A stretch of DNA of 64,000 nt from Hanleya hanleyi (Eukaryota > Mollusca > Polyplacophora > Lepidopleurida > Hanleyidae), in NCBI GenBank assembly GCA_036873755.1, contig JAVTVY010025020.1:1-64000 (forward strand), written 5' to 3'. The stretch's first letter is position 1. Each line of letters opens with the position of its first letter. Below, one piece after another: positions 52,281-64,000 of this stretch. The notes under the pieces were generated by a model, which did not search any database, was not told where the DNA came from, and was given only the letters and a program-made list of their open reading frames with translations. The position numbers and the translations under genes were made by a program.

Positions 52281-53516
52281 TCACATATCCCAAGGGCAAA
52301 ACTAGACTTGTTTTAATTATTTTCTCGATTGTATGTCAGTAGTAGTGTAAGCGTGAATGGAGTCACATTGACCCCAAAAATTTGCATGATTTGGGGAGGA
52401 TTTGAGGAGGAGAGGTCAAGTGCACTATAGTTCCGGCAGAATGGCCAAAAAGCTACCTCCAACACAGGAGAGTTCCAATTGTTGCAGGAAATGTATTCAT
52501 CCGCGGTGATGCGGTCTGGTGGTGATGCGGTCGCGGGAAAAAGCTTCCGCGGAGAAAAAGTAGTCCCTAGACTTCAAATACGCTGCATGGTCCGATGGGG
52601 TCGAGTGAGGTATCATAGTGAAGCATTCGTGAAGGGGCATCTAATGGGCTGGGTGTGGGGTTGAAATATCGGCATTCTGCACATGCGCGGTGGCCAAAGG
52701 GTATGAAAATAGACGTTTTGGAGCTAAGGGAGCCACTAATGGTCCAATGGGGTCGAGTGAGGTATCAAAGTGAAGCATTCGTGAAGGGGCATCTGATGGG
52801 CTGGGTGCGGGGTTGAAATATCGGCATTCTGCGCATGCGCGGTGGCCAAAGGGTATGAAAATAGACGTTTTGGAGCTAGGGGAGTCCCTAATGGTCCAAT
52901 GGGGGTCATATGAGGTATCAATGTGAAGCCTATGTGAGGGGGCATCTGACTGCACTAGTGGCTCGAGCGTTGTCACCATTCTGCGCATGCGCGGTGGCCA
53001 ACGGGTATGGAAATAGACGTTTTGGGATCTAGGGGAGCCCCTAGTGGACCAATGGGGTCATATGAGGTACCAAAGTGAAGCATTCGTGAAGCGGCATCTG
53101 ATGGGCTGGGTGCGGGGTTGAAATATCGGCATTCTGCGCATGCGCGGTGGCCAAAGGGTATGAAAATAGACGTTTTGGAGCTAGGGGAGTCCCTAATGGT
53201 CCAATGGGGTCATATGAGGTATCAATGTGAAGCATTCGTGAAGGGGCATCTGACTGGACTAGTGGCTCGGCCGTTGTCACCATTATGCGCATGCGCGGTG
53301 GCCAAAGGGTATGGAAATAGACGTTTTGGGATCTAGAGGAGCCCCTAATGGGCCGATGGAGTTGTATGAGGTATCAAAGTGAAGCCTATGTGAAGGGGCA
53401 TCTGACTGGACTAGCGGCTCGGGCGTTGTCACCATTCTGCGCATGCACAGACAGGGAATTGTGGGAAAAGGGTATGGAAATAGACGTTTTGGGATCTAGG
53501 GGAGCCCCTAATGGGC
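52281..53516 (+). repeat. Left arm, copy B, with duplicated host flank
   Basis: Positions 52281-52337 repeat the 57 bp of host flank before the element (50383-50439, one mismatch), including TATGTC. AGTAGTAGTG then starts a second, shorter copy of the left arm. It ends abruptly at about 53516, where the fragment of the zinc-finger gene begins. Confidence 0.85.
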
Positions 53517-53790
53517 CGTTTTTCCTTACCAAGCTGACCAACCACCGCCATCGGTTGAATGCGTCACCCGTGCACTGATGAATACCATAACATGCCGCAC
53601 ATACTCTCTATGTGTACATGCTGATCGTTGACTTGAGCTCAGTAAACACTTGTACCTAATGTGACGGTGCGTTAAATAATAAAACATGGTGTTTGATATT
53701 TCAATTTCTTTTGCTGTGAACACACTAAACATACCCAGGGCGGCTCCCCCAGCGTGGGTATGATGTAACATTGGGGAGAATAAACTATAT
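53517..53790 (+). pseudogene. Fragment: last codons and 3' UTR of the zinc-finger/PolB-N gene
   Basis: It matches the reverse complement of about 36745-37015. It keeps FFLTK..., RHRLNAS and the TGA stop at 53577-53579. The GGCTCCCCCAGC hairpin (53730-53762) and AATAAA (53779-53784) follow. The strand is opposite to the copy in the first element. Nothing upstream of the last about 20 codons survives. Confidence 0.85.
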
Positions 53791-53879
53791 GAAAAAAAAA
53801 ATCTTGTTGTTGTTGCTCTCTCATGTGTCATCCTTGTTGTTGTTGCTGTTGTTGTTCTCTCTCCGGTCTATATCATGGC

Positions 53880-54830
53880 GTTATGTTAGAGTGTTAAGGT
53901 GTAACGACGGGCGTCGACGAGCGTCACTGCATTTCGAAGAATTAGTGACAATTCCATGGAATATCAGAGCTTCTGAGCTATTTCACCAGGGCGTTGAAGC
54001 ATTAAGAATGGCGTTGGTGGGCGTTGCTACAAGATGACACCTCACACGACGCATTTGCATCGCGGATGGTCCATGTCTACACCAAGTAACATCCTTCACT
54101 GCTAAAAAATGCCCACTTTCGCTACTACTCGTACTGATGACGTCACCAATGACGTCACAGATGCTGTGGATATCCCTCAAATCGGGGGTCTATACCCCGA
54201 GAGCTACAACATGACACCCTCCATGACGCATTCGGACCAAGGATGGTCCATCTCTACACCAAATACCATCCTTCACTGCCCCAAAATCCTCACTTTCGCT
54301 ACTACTCCTACTGATGACGTACCCAATGACGTCACAGATGCTGTGGACAGCCCTCAAATCGAGGTCTGCGCGCCGAGAACTACAAGATGACACACCACAC
54401 GACGCATTCGGACTGAGGATGAAGCATCTCTACCCCAAATACCTTCCTCCACTGCCCCAAAATGCACACTTTCGCTACTACTCGTACTGATGACGTCACC
54501 AATAACGTCACAGATGTTGTGAACAGCCCCCCAATCGAGGTCTACACCCCGAGAGCTACAAAATGACACCTCCCAGGACGCATTCGGACCAAGGGTGGTC
54601 CATCTCTACCCCAAATACCTTCTTGTACTGCCCTAAAATGCCCACTTTAATTACTACTCGTAACGTGGGAAGCCCTCAAATCGGGGTCTACACCCAGAGA
54701 GCTACAAGATGACACCTTCCAGGACGCATTCGAACCGTGAATAGCCCATCTCGACCCCAAATACCTTCATGTACTGCCCCAAAATGGCCACTTTACTTAA
54801 TACAACCAACTGCGCATGCGCAGATTAACG
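53880..54830. repeat. Tandem repeat of about 150-180 bp with GATGACGTCACCAATGACGTC
   Basis: Four to five divergent units contain CACTTTCGCTACTACTCGTA, CTGATGACGTCACCAATGAC, CCCTCAAATCGGGGTCTACA and GAGAGCTACAAGATGACACC. Each unit holds CRE-like TGACGTCA palindromes. The units are related to the inverted repeat at 1-475; the flanking block 53895-54005 is related to 1175-1300. Confidence 0.75.
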
Positions 54831-55159
54831 CGACTTGCACTTAAAAACACACCATTCTGACTCTAACCCACACAAGCTTCACTTTGACACCTTCCACGAC
54901 CCATTCGGACCCATAGCGGTCCATCTCTACCCCAAACACACCCACATACCCCCTCAAAATGCCTGCTTTCTATACTACGGCCAGACTGCGCATGCGCAGA
55001 GTATTGACAACGGACGAACCATTAGTGTAGTCAAGTGCTCCTGCATGCGAGCTTCAAAATAAGACCTCATACGACACCATTGGACCACCAGGGACTCACC
55101 TAGACTCCAACACGTCCACCCCGTATGGGCCTATACTCTCATAGCCATGCAGTATAGGC
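54831..55159. other. Inner part of the second element, single-copy
   Basis: It contains TGCGCATGCGCAG palindromes near 54812 and 54987 but no gene. It forms the transition between two tandem arrays. Confidence 0.5.
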
Positions 55160-55860
55160 CTATGGGCCTACCCAGGCCTCGGTGAACTTTTTCCAAAAAT
55201 TTCACCGTTTCGTGCCGGGACACTTCCTATCATGTTTGTCTTGACGAGACTAAGAAAACAAATCCAAACAACCATACTGCAAATGTATAGAAGTAGGTTT
55301 CCCAGTGGGACAAACATTGGTCCTATACCCCAGTATGGGACTATATGGGTCTATATGGGCTATAGACAGACCTCGAACTTTTTTCAAAAATTTCACCGTT
55401 TCGTGCCGGGACACTTCCTATCATGTTTGTCTTGACGAGACTAAGAAAACAATCCAAACAACCATACCGCAAATGTATAGAAGTAGGTTTCCCAGTGGGA
55501 CAAACATTGGTCCTATACCCCCAGTATGGGACTATATGGGTCTATATGGGGCTATAGACAGACCTCGAACTTTTTTCAAAAATTTCACCGTTTCGTGCCA
55601 GGACACTTCCTATCATGTTTGTCTTGACGAGACTAAGAAAACAAATCCAAACAACCATACCGCAAATGTCTATAAGTAGGTTTCCCAGTGGGACAAACAT
55701 TGGTCCTATACCCCCAGTATGGGCCTATATGGGTCTCCCTGAACTTTTTTCCAACAATTTCAACGATTCGCTCCGCGACGTTTCCTATCATGTTTGTCTT
55801 GACGAGACTAAGAAAACGAGACCCACAGCCTATACCGCAAATGTCAGTAGGTTTCCCAGG
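55160..55860. repeat. Tandem repeat of about 190 bp, four copies
   Basis: Units contain TTTTTTCAAAAATTTCACCG, TGTTTGTCTTGACGAGACTA, GTAGGTTTCCCAGTGGGACA and CCCAGTATGGGACTATATGG. The first three are close to identical; the last is shorter and diverged. Confidence 0.85.
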
Positions 55861-55964
55861 ATGATCCCTATACCCCCCATACCCATATAGGCATTTTTTT
55901 CATGTTGGGATAAAGTCTGTGTTCCATGTTTTTCAGGAAAATTTTAGCAACATACACCCACCCT

Positions 55965-58445
55965 GGAACTAGGGGAGATAACTCTATTGATAGGCAAGCC
56001 CCGTTAAGCCCGGCGACCTATATACCCCCCATACCCCATATAGGCATTTTCCCGGATTTTTTGATAAAGTCCGTGTTCCGTTTTTTTCAGGAAATTTTTT
56101 ACATGCACCCACCCATGACTGGATGCCCCTTCACATAGGCTTCACATTGATACCTCATACAACTCCATCGGCCCATTAGGGGCTCCCTAGATCCCAAAAC
56201 GTCTATTTCCATACCCTTTTCCCACAATTCCCTGTCTGCGCATGCGCAGAATGGTATTTGCTTGCTCAGGCCACTAGTCCAGTCAAGATGCTCCTTCACA
56301 TAGGCTTCACTTTGATACCTCATACAACTCCATCGGCCCATTAGGGGCTCCCCTAGATCCCAAAACGTCTATTTCCTTACCCTTTTCCCACAATTCCCTG
56401 TCTGCGCATGCGCAGAATGGTGACAACGCCCGAGCCGCTAGTCCAGTCAGATGCCCCCTCACATAGGCTCCACATTGATACCTCATATTACCCCATTGGA
56501 CCATTAGGGGCTCGCTTAGCTCCAAAACGTCTATTTCCATACCCTTTGGCCACCGCTCATGCGCAGAATGCCGATATTTCAACCCCACACCCAGCCCATC
56601 AGATGCCCCTTCACATAGGCTTCACTTTGATACCTCATACAACTCCATCGGCCCATTAGGGGCTCCCTAGATCCCAAAACGTCTATTTCCATACCCTTTT
56701 CCCACAATTCCCTGTCTGCGCATGCGTAGAATGGTGACAACGCTCGAGCCACTAGTCCAGTCAGATGCCCCCTCACATAGGCTTCATATTGATACCTCAT
56801 ACGACTCCATCGGCCCATTAGGGGCTCCCCTAGATCCCAAAACGTCTATTTCCATACCCTTTTCCCACAATTCCCTGTCTGCGCATGCGCAGAATGGTGA
56901 CATCGCCCGAGCCGCTAGTCCAGTCAGATGCCCTTCACGAATGCTTCACATGGATACCTCATATGACCCCATTGGACCATTAGGGGCTCCCCTAGCTCCA
57001 AAACGTCTATTTCCATACCCTTTGTACACTTTTGCATGCGCAGAATGCCGATATTTCAACCCCGCACCCAACCCATCAGATGCCCCTTCACGAATGCTTC
57101 ACTTTGATACCTCATATGACCCCATCGGTCCACTAGGGGCTCCCCTAGATCCCAAAACGTCTATTTCCATACCCGTTGGCCACCGCTCATGCGCAGAATG
57201 GTGATAACGCTCGAGCCACTAGTCCAGTCAGATGCCCCCTCACATAGGCTTCACATTGATACCTCATACGACTCCATCGGCCCATTAGGGGCTCCCCTAG
57301 ATCCCAAAACGTCTATTTCCATACCCTTTGGCCACCGCGCATGCGCAGAATGGTGACAACGCCCGAGCCACTAGTCCCGTCAGATGCCCCTTCACGAATG
57401 CTTCACATTGATACCTCATATGACCCCATTGGACCATTAGGGACTCCCCTAGCTCCAAAACATCTATTTTCATACCCTTTGGCCACCGCGCATGCGCAGA
57501 ATGCCGATATTTCAACCCCGCACCCAGCCCATCAGATGCCCCTTCACGAATGCTTCACTTTGATACCTCATATGACCCCATCGGTCCACTAGGGCTCCCC
57601 TAGATCCCAAAACGTCTATTTCCATACCCGTTGGCCACCGCGCATGCGCAGAATGGTGACAACGCTCGAGCCACTAGTCCAGTCAGATGCCCCCTCACAT
57701 AGGCTTCACATTGATACCTCATACGACTCCATCGGCCCATTAGGGGCTCCCCTAGATCCCAAAACGTCTATTTCCATACCCTTTGGCCACCGCGCATGCG
57801 CAGAATGGTGACAACGCCCGAGCCACTAGTCCAGTCAGATGCCCCTTCACGAATGCTTCACATTGATACCTAATATGACCCCATTGGACCATTAGGGACT
57901 CCCCTAGCTCCAACACATCTATTTTCATCCCCTTTGGCCACCGAGCATGCGCAGAATGCCGATATTTCAACCCCGCACCCAGCCCATCAGATGCCCCTTC
58001 ACGAATGCTTCACTTTGATACCTCATTCGACCCCATTGGACCATTAGTGGCTCCCTTAGCTCCAAAACGTCTATTTTCATACCCTTTGGCCACCGCGCAT
58101 TCGCAGAATGCCGATATTTCAACCCCACACCCAGCCCATTAGATGCCCCTTCACGAATGCTTCACTTTGATACCTCACTGGACCCCATCGGACCATGCAG
58201 CGTATTTGAAGTCTAGGGACTACTTTTTCTCCTCGGAAGCTTTTTCCCGCGACCGCATCACCACCAGACCGCATCACCGCAGATGAATACATTCCCTGCA
58301 ACAATTGGAACTCTCCTGTGTTGGAGGTAGCTTTTTGGTCATTCTGGCGGAACTATAGTGCACTTGATCTCTCCTCCTCAAATCCTCCCCAAATCATGCA
58401 AATTTTGGGGGTCAGTGTGACTCCATTCACGCTTACACTACTACT
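55965..58445 (-). repeat. Right arm of the second element
   Basis: Reverse-orientation counterpart of 50440-52280. It runs outward from the GATAACTCTATTGATAGGCA block through many TGCGCATGCGCAGAATG units to the terminal GCTTACACTACTACT. It is about 0.6 kb longer than copy A because it has more subterminal units. Confidence 0.8.
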
Positions 58446-58482
58446 TATGTCAGCCACGCTTTTTTTAACTGTGTCCAAAGGG

Positions 58483-59850
58483 TGAGACGGAATCAGACCC
58501 AATTTAGGAAATCACAGGCCCTCAAAACAGTTAGGGTGAATTGTCGAAATATGGGGTCTATATAATAGCTCCAGGCTTTAAATAGAGACCCTATATTTCG
58601 ACACTTCACCCAAAATACACCTTCCCAAAATTCTTTGTTGTGAAGGCGAAACGAAACGTAGCACCAAAGGTCTTACATACTGCGATCGTGGTGTGCTAAA
58701 TGTGTTATAGTCATCACCAAATTTATTATACTTTTGGTAAAGGTGTTTGATGGTATACGCAGGCACAGTCCAGGAATGGATAGCTAACAATGTGAAAAAT
58801 GAAATAATCTCCCTTGTAATAATCTTGTCGTATAGTCGACGCGAGAGAAAGTCATTTTCATCTTGGCAGAATATGATGTTCCACTTGATCTATTGGTAGT
58901 TTCCCTCAAATCTAGTGTAGGTCGATATAAATCATTCACGGCGACACTTGTGTAGGGATGATCGAAAGCAAGAATGTCGTCTATATGCGTTTTGTGAAAT
59001 ACAAACGAAAGAGCGTTGGTATTCTATTTTTTGCAATTTCTTCATATAGGCGTATACATAAGATAAAAGATAGTCTGTAGTTGAACTTGAGAAAGCTTTA
59101 TGGCTTCTGAAATTAATATATCGTTGACGTTGAATTTTCTGGAAAACCGAGATTCAACGAAATGAGGCGATCCACGAGGTTCTGTGAAAAATTGTGATGC
59201 AGAGAATAAAGAAATACAAGACAAATATTTGTCTGTACAACGTGCACGTTTAAATCCATCTCTCACAAGACATTTCGAGTTTTTAATGTTCGGGTTATTT
59301 CAAGTTTCACATAATTTGTTTGAAACAGCCACGAATCTTGGCTTGTATGGTATTTTATGCATTTTGGATGTGCAGTACAGTTTTGGTGTCTCGATGTGAT
59401 TGGTCGAAAAAGAAACACCACTTTAGTCGAGAAACACTTTGTGCCTGTTGAATACACCTTCCGTAATGAATATCTTCGAGCAGTAAGTATAGACACAATC
59501 GCCGATCCTTCATCTATGTTCAAGTCCTTAACTATCATCTGAATTTGGCTTGCTTTAAGAGTATAAGTTGATCTAACAGGCGGGCTGGCCACATACAGAA
59601 GAGCAAAGCCCTATAAAAAATGGTTAATTCCCCATCATTGGGAATAATTGGGACGACGACCCTCTTTCTTTTTTATTCCTGTGTGAAGATTGGGAAAAGT
59701 CTGCAGTCAGATATAATCGATTTGTCAGCTACCATTTAAATTTAGACAAAAATGATACCGTAACATAATAATACACAGCCAAATTCTCACTACACTAAAA
59801 AGTATTCCATTTTCTCAATATTTTCCTGTCATGAACTGAATAGTGTTGCT
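58483..59850 (-). repeat. Left arm of a 5.2-kb inverted duplication with decayed RT
   Basis: It starts TGAGACGGAATCAGACCCAA and matches 62407-63725 in reverse. The outer end has an inner hairpin (CGAAATATGGGGTCTATA / TAGAGACCCTATATTTCG). On the minus strand an IDDILAFDHP...AVNDLYRP stretch (about 58990-58900) and HFHIVSYPFLD downstream are a reverse-transcriptase palm and following segment. The frame is broken. A separate 109-codon frame (59592-59263; RSTYTLKASQIQMIVKDLNI) is shared by both arms and not assigned. Confidence 0.7.
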
Positions 59851-59941
59851 AAATTACTGCAGGGGATGTAATCTTTTAGTGCATGCATGTTTCTTTTCAG
59901 AGAAGCTGAACATTATAACAAACACTCTATTATTTGTTTTT

Positions 59942-62284
59942 AGCCCACCATCACCAGATGGTGGGCTGTTCAAATCGCTTTTCGTCCGTGGTCCGTCATC
60001 AGTCAGTCAGTCGTCCGACAGTCGTCCGTTCGTAAACAATTCTTGTTATCGCGATTTCTCAGGAACTACTGCGTGGATCTTTCTGAAATTTGGTACACAG
60101 GTTCCCCTTGCGGTCTAGTTGTGCAAGATACCTTTCCTGGTCCGATTCGAGAATCCAATATGGCCACCAGACAGCCATCTTGGATTTCCCCATGAAACTT
60201 TGTTATCGTGATTTCTCAGGAACTACAGCATAGATCTTTCTCAACTTTGGTACACAGGTTCCCCTTGGGGTCTAGTTGTGCAAGATACCTTTTCTGGTCC
60301 GATTCGAAAATCCAGTATGGACACCAGGCAGCCATCTTGGATTTCCTCATGAAACCTTGTTATCACGATTTCTCAGGAACTACTGCATGGATCGTTCTCA
60401 AATTTGGTACACAGGTTCCCCTTGGGGTCTAGTTGTGCAAGGTACCTTTTCTGGTCCGATTCGAAAATCCAATATGGCCACCAGGCAGCCATCTTGGATT
60501 TCCCCATGAAACCTTGTTATCGCGATTTCTCGGGAACTACTGCATGGATCTTTCTCAAATTTGGTACACAGGTTCCCCTTCGGGTCTAGTTGTGCAAGAT
60601 ACCTTTTCTCGTCCGATTCGAAAATCCAATATGGCCACCAGGCAGCCATCTTGAATTTCCCCATGAAATATTGTTATTGTCATTTCTCAGGAGGTACTGC
60701 ATGGATCTTTCTCAAATTTGGTACACAGGTTCCCCTTCGGGTCTAGTTGTGCAGGATACCTTTTCTGGTAAGGCGGCCATCTTGGATTTCCCCATGAAAC
60801 CTTGTTATCGCGATTTCTCAGGAACTGCTGCATGGAACTTTCTCAAATTTGGTTCACAGGTTCCCCTTGGGGTCTAGTTGTGCGAGATACCTTTTCTGGT
60901 CCGATTCGAAAATCCAATATGGCCATCAGGCAGCCATCTTGTATTTCTACATGAAACCTTGTTATCGCGATTTCTCAGGAACTACTGCATGGATCTTTCT
61001 CAAATTTGGTACACAGGTTCCCCTTGGGGTCTAGTTGTGCAAGATACCTTTTCTGGTCCGATTCGAAAATCCAATATGGCCAACAGGCAGCCATATTGGA
61101 TTTTCCCATGAAACCTTGTTATCGCGATTTCTCAGGAACTACTGCATGGATCTTTCTCAAATTTGGTACACAGGTTCCCCTTGGGGTCTAGTTGTGCAAG
61201 ATACCTTTTCTGGTCCAATTCGAAAATCCAATATGGCCACCAGGCAGCCATCTTGGATTTCCCCATGAAACATTGTTATCGTCATTTCTCAGGAGGTACT
61301 GCATGGATCTTTCTCAAATTTGGTACACAGGTTTCTCTTCGGGTCTAGTTGTGCAAGATACCTTTTCTGGTCCGAATCGAAAATCCAATATGGCCACAAG
61401 GCAGCCATATTGGATTTCCTCATGAAAACTTGTTATCGCGATTTCTCAGGAACTACTGCATGGATCTTTCTCAAATTTGGTACACAGGTTCCCCTTGGGG
61501 TCTAGTTGTGCAAGATACCTTTTTGATCCGATTCGAAAATCCAAGTTACGCTTCAAATTAATACAGTATTCCCGAGTTGTGACATTGCACCACATGAGTC
61601 GACGGATCAAACGGTGGGGCATATTCTATATATTGACTATAGAGAATATCCATACCTTCACCTTCCATATCAAGGAGTTCAAATAATTCGGAATTAAAAT
61701 GTATTTCTTCAAATTTTAAATCAGTTTTCTTTAGTCCATGCAGTTGCAAGTGAACTGCCCCACCCTTTCGTCTGCCGGCGGGTCGGCTACATGAAGGGAC
61801 GTCACTCTTGTGACACAATGTCACAACTCGACAACTGTAGACTACTGCATGTTTCGATCCAAGGGAGATAATCAGGATTCAGACACTTTAGAAGTTTCAA
61901 CATTACTGCGCGGACCGGATCCCTTCAGTATTAAGTATTGTACCATCTTACTATTTTCGAGCATGGTATCTTAAAATAGATATCTCAAGCTAGCCCAGTA
62001 AACAGAACAGAATTAGCATTCGTTCCTAATTATAAAATCTTAAGTATGTTTCATAGCTCATGCCAAAGTGTCAAAAAGATTTGTCTTCGCTTCCAGTACC
62101 CAATGATGACACGTGCAAAAAAAAAAAAAAAAAAATACTATAAAACGAAGACGAAGGATCCTCCGTACAAAATTACAAATCAATCGTTCGTTCTTAGTAG
62201 CAATGGACAAAACGATCCTCTTGTTATTAGCTTACAATTATCGGACAATGGTGGGCGCCAAGATCCTTCAGGATCTCTCGTTAG
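59942..62284 (+). mobile_element. Pearl/HINE-like unit, copy B, with linked captured segment
   Basis: It has the same start hairpin as copy A (59942-59967), a GTCC/CAGT microsatellite to about 60035 and ten tandem units of about 157 bp, one shortened, to about 61540. The 0.73-kb segment 61555-62284, homologous to 20186-21062, follows, including the minus-strand KKTDLKFEEIHFNSEL frame. It lies in the spacer of the inverted duplication. The period of 157 is not a multiple of three, so frames through the array are incidental. Confidence 0.65.
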
Positions 62285-62406
62285 AATTATTAAACTCTTG
62301 GAATCGAGCCAATTTCCCTTTACCCCCGACTCATTCACTCCAGTTATAATATTATCAGGGTAGACTGTTGATATAGCATTGTCAGAGCAGTCAACAGAGG
62401 AGTGAG

Positions 62407-63725
62407 GGGACTATTCAGTTTGTGACTGGACAATATTGAGAAAATGAGATACTTTGTAGTGTAGTGAGAATTTGGCTGTGTACTATTATGTTATCATTTT
62501 TGTCTAAATTTTGTATTGCCTTAAATGGCGAATGGTAGCTGATAAATCTTTGTTCTCAAATCAATCGACTATATCTGACTCCAGACTTTTTCCAACCTTC
62601 ACACAGGAATAAATAAGAAAGAGGGTCGTCGCCCCAATTTTTCCCAATGATGGGGAATTAACTATTTTTTATAGGGCTTTGCTCTTCTGCATGTGGCCAG
62701 CCCGCCTGTTAGATCAACTTATACTCTTAAAGCAAGCCAAATTCAGATGATAGTTAAGGACTTGAACATAGATGAAGGATCGGCGATTGTATCTATACTT
62801 ACTGATCGACGATATTCATTACGGAAGGTGTATTCAACAGGCATAAAATGTTTCTCGAATAAAGTGGTGTTTCTCTCTCGACCAATCACATCGAGACACC
62901 AAAACTGTACTGCACATCCAAAATGCATAAACACCATACAAGCCAAGATTCGTGGCTGTTTCAAACAACGTGAGACTATTTAAAAGAAATTCAAAATAAC
63001 CTAGACATTAAAACCGCGAAATGTCTTGTGAGAGATTGATTTAAACGCGCACTTTGTACAGACAGATATCTGTCTTGTATTTCTTTATTCTCTGCACCAC
63101 AATTTTTCAACAGAATCTCGTGGATCGCCTCATTTCATTGAATCTCGGTTTTCAAGAAAACATCAACGATATATTAATTTTAGAAGCCATAACGCTTTCT
63201 CAAGTTCAACAACAGTCTATCTTTTATATTATGAATACGACTATATGAAGAAATTACAAAAAATATAATATCAACGCCCTTTCCTTTGTATTTCACAAAA
63301 CGCTATATAGACAACATTCTTGCTTTCGATCATCCCTTTTCGGGTGTCGCCGTGAATGATTTGTATCGACCTACACTACATTTGAAGGAAATTATCAATA
63401 TATCAAGTGGAACATCTCTCGCGTCGACTAGACGACAAGGGAGATTATTTCATTTTCCACGTTGTTAGCTATCCATTCCTGGTGACAAGTATAACACATT
63501 TAGCACACTACGATGGCAGTATGCAAGACCTTTGGTGCTACGTTTCGTACACACGCCCTCACAATAATAATTTTGGGAAGGTGTATTTTGGGTGAAGTGT
63601 CGAAATATAGGGTCTCTATTTAAAGCGTGAGGCTATTATAAAGACCCCATATTTCGGCACTTCTACCTAATTCCCTCTTCTTTTGAGGGCCTGTGTTTTC
63701 CTAAATTGGGTCTGATTCCGTCTCA
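62407..63725 (+). repeat. Right arm of the inverted duplication with decayed RT
   Basis: It mirrors 58483-59850. It carries the shared frame 62693-62983 (RSTYTLKASQIQMIVKDLNI) and further coding-like pieces. The RT-palm remnant RYIDNILAFDHP (from about 63304) has the second catalytic Asp changed to Asn, and VVSYPFLV follows. It ends GGGTCTGATTCCGTCTCA at 63725. The arms differ by point changes and small indels, so they are not newly formed. Confidence 0.7.
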
Positions 63726-64000
63726 TCCTCGTTCAACAAAACCCCAAAACAAAAAAGCTACATATATTTGTCGAATGACCAAGTTCAGATGTGGATGTTT
63801 ACACACCTTTCACCTTATGCCAGATGCACCTTTGAATGTGAGAATCCGGATAGGTGACGATGATAATCCAAATAGCGCTTCCTATACCTTATTTACATCT
63901 TGTATATATGTAAACGTTCAAAAGGTGTAAACGCTCAGTTTGCCCCCTGTTTTACACCTTCTGGCCTAAGTGTACACGTGTTGTTTAAAGAGATATGATT
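63726..64000. other. Window end, no feature recognised
   Basis: A short AT-rich stretch. CACACCTTTCACCTT near 63800 and AAGGTGTAAAC near 63923 are weakly complementary, which hints at another small TIR element. No gene. Confidence 0.35.

Larger units (their letters stand above)
50440..58445. mobile_element. Second Polinton-like element, 8.0 kb, non-coding deletion derivative
   Basis: The ends read AGTAGTAGTGTAAGCGTGAA inward. TATGTC is duplicated outside (50434-50439 and 58446-58451). The arms are long inverted repeats built from TGCGCATGCGC-containing subterminal units related to, but distinct from, those of the 35017 element. The interior keeps only the extreme 3' end of the zinc-finger/PolB-N gene (53517-53790) plus tandem repeats. 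It has no integrase or capsid gene, so it must be mobilised by a related intact element. Confidence 0.85.

Noticed and set aside
54020..54830. CRISPR-like regular repeats (also at 5565-5728 and 55160-55860)
   Set aside because: The repeats are contiguous or diverged tandem units without unique spacers, there are no cas genes, and the surrounding DNA is eukaryotic.

Overview
The window looks like nuclear DNA from a marine lophotrochozoan, most likely a bivalve or other mollusc. It is AT-rich and intron-bearing. It carries Helitron-derived 'pearl'-like repeat arrays with ACGG/GTCC microsatellites, many small palindromic transposons, and repeated GGGAGATAACTC-type motifs. Only one host gene is recognisable: the 3' end of a receptor-type protein tyrosine phosphatase (second phosphatase domain) in four exons between 14147 and 22644 on the + strand. 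Its second intron is swollen by repeat arrays.

The main feature is a 14.46-kb Polinton/Maverick-type (adintovirus-like) element at 35017-49473. It has about 1.55-1.58-kb terminal inverted repeats and an exact 6-bp target duplication (TCTGTA). It is denser in genes and richer in GC than the host DNA. One minus-strand gene (C2H2 zinc fingers plus a domain that I believe normally precedes Polinton DNA polymerase B) faces a plus-strand cluster: a small membrane protein, two tandem paralogues, a chromodomain integrase, a Thr/Pro-rich membrane protein, an FtsK/A32-type packaging ATPase, a small basic protein, a proline-rich virion-type protein, minor capsid, a glycine-rich protein, major capsid and an adenain-type protease. 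No DNA polymerase domain is present. Several genes carry lesions: a TAG in the protease, a TAA in the membrane protein, and frame breaks in the zinc-finger gene, the glycine-rich gene and the start of the major capsid gene. Two tandem paralogues switch frame at the same homologous place.

Downstream at 50440-58445 is a second, almost gene-less element of the same superfamily with its own 6-bp duplication (TATGTC). It keeps only the last codons and 3' UTR of the zinc-finger/polymerase-N gene, and its left end is duplicated together with 57 bp of host flank. Both elements carry arrays of TGCGCATGCGCA (NRF1-like) palindromes in their ends. The first also has an array of AAAATGGCGG (YY1-like) motifs. 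Element-specific regulatory signals include a six-fold 20-bp iteron, a GGCTCCCCCAGC hairpin upstream of poly(A) signals, five tandem AAGCCCC hairpins after the protease, and TATA boxes that overlap the stop codon or last codons of the preceding gene.

The rest of the window is repeat-rich. It holds a truncated LINE (7310-8410), minisatellites (2995-5730), palindromic MITEs (17.9, 31.2, 34.1 and 49.7 kb), a 0.7-kb TA-flanked TIR element (32.6 kb), a foldback structure (25.9-28.1 kb), two copies of a pearl-like array joined to a captured segment (19.2-21.1 and 59.9-62.3 kb), and a 5.2-kb inverted duplication carrying decayed reverse-transcriptase sequence (58.5-63.7 kb). All assignments come from reading the sequence; no database search was run.
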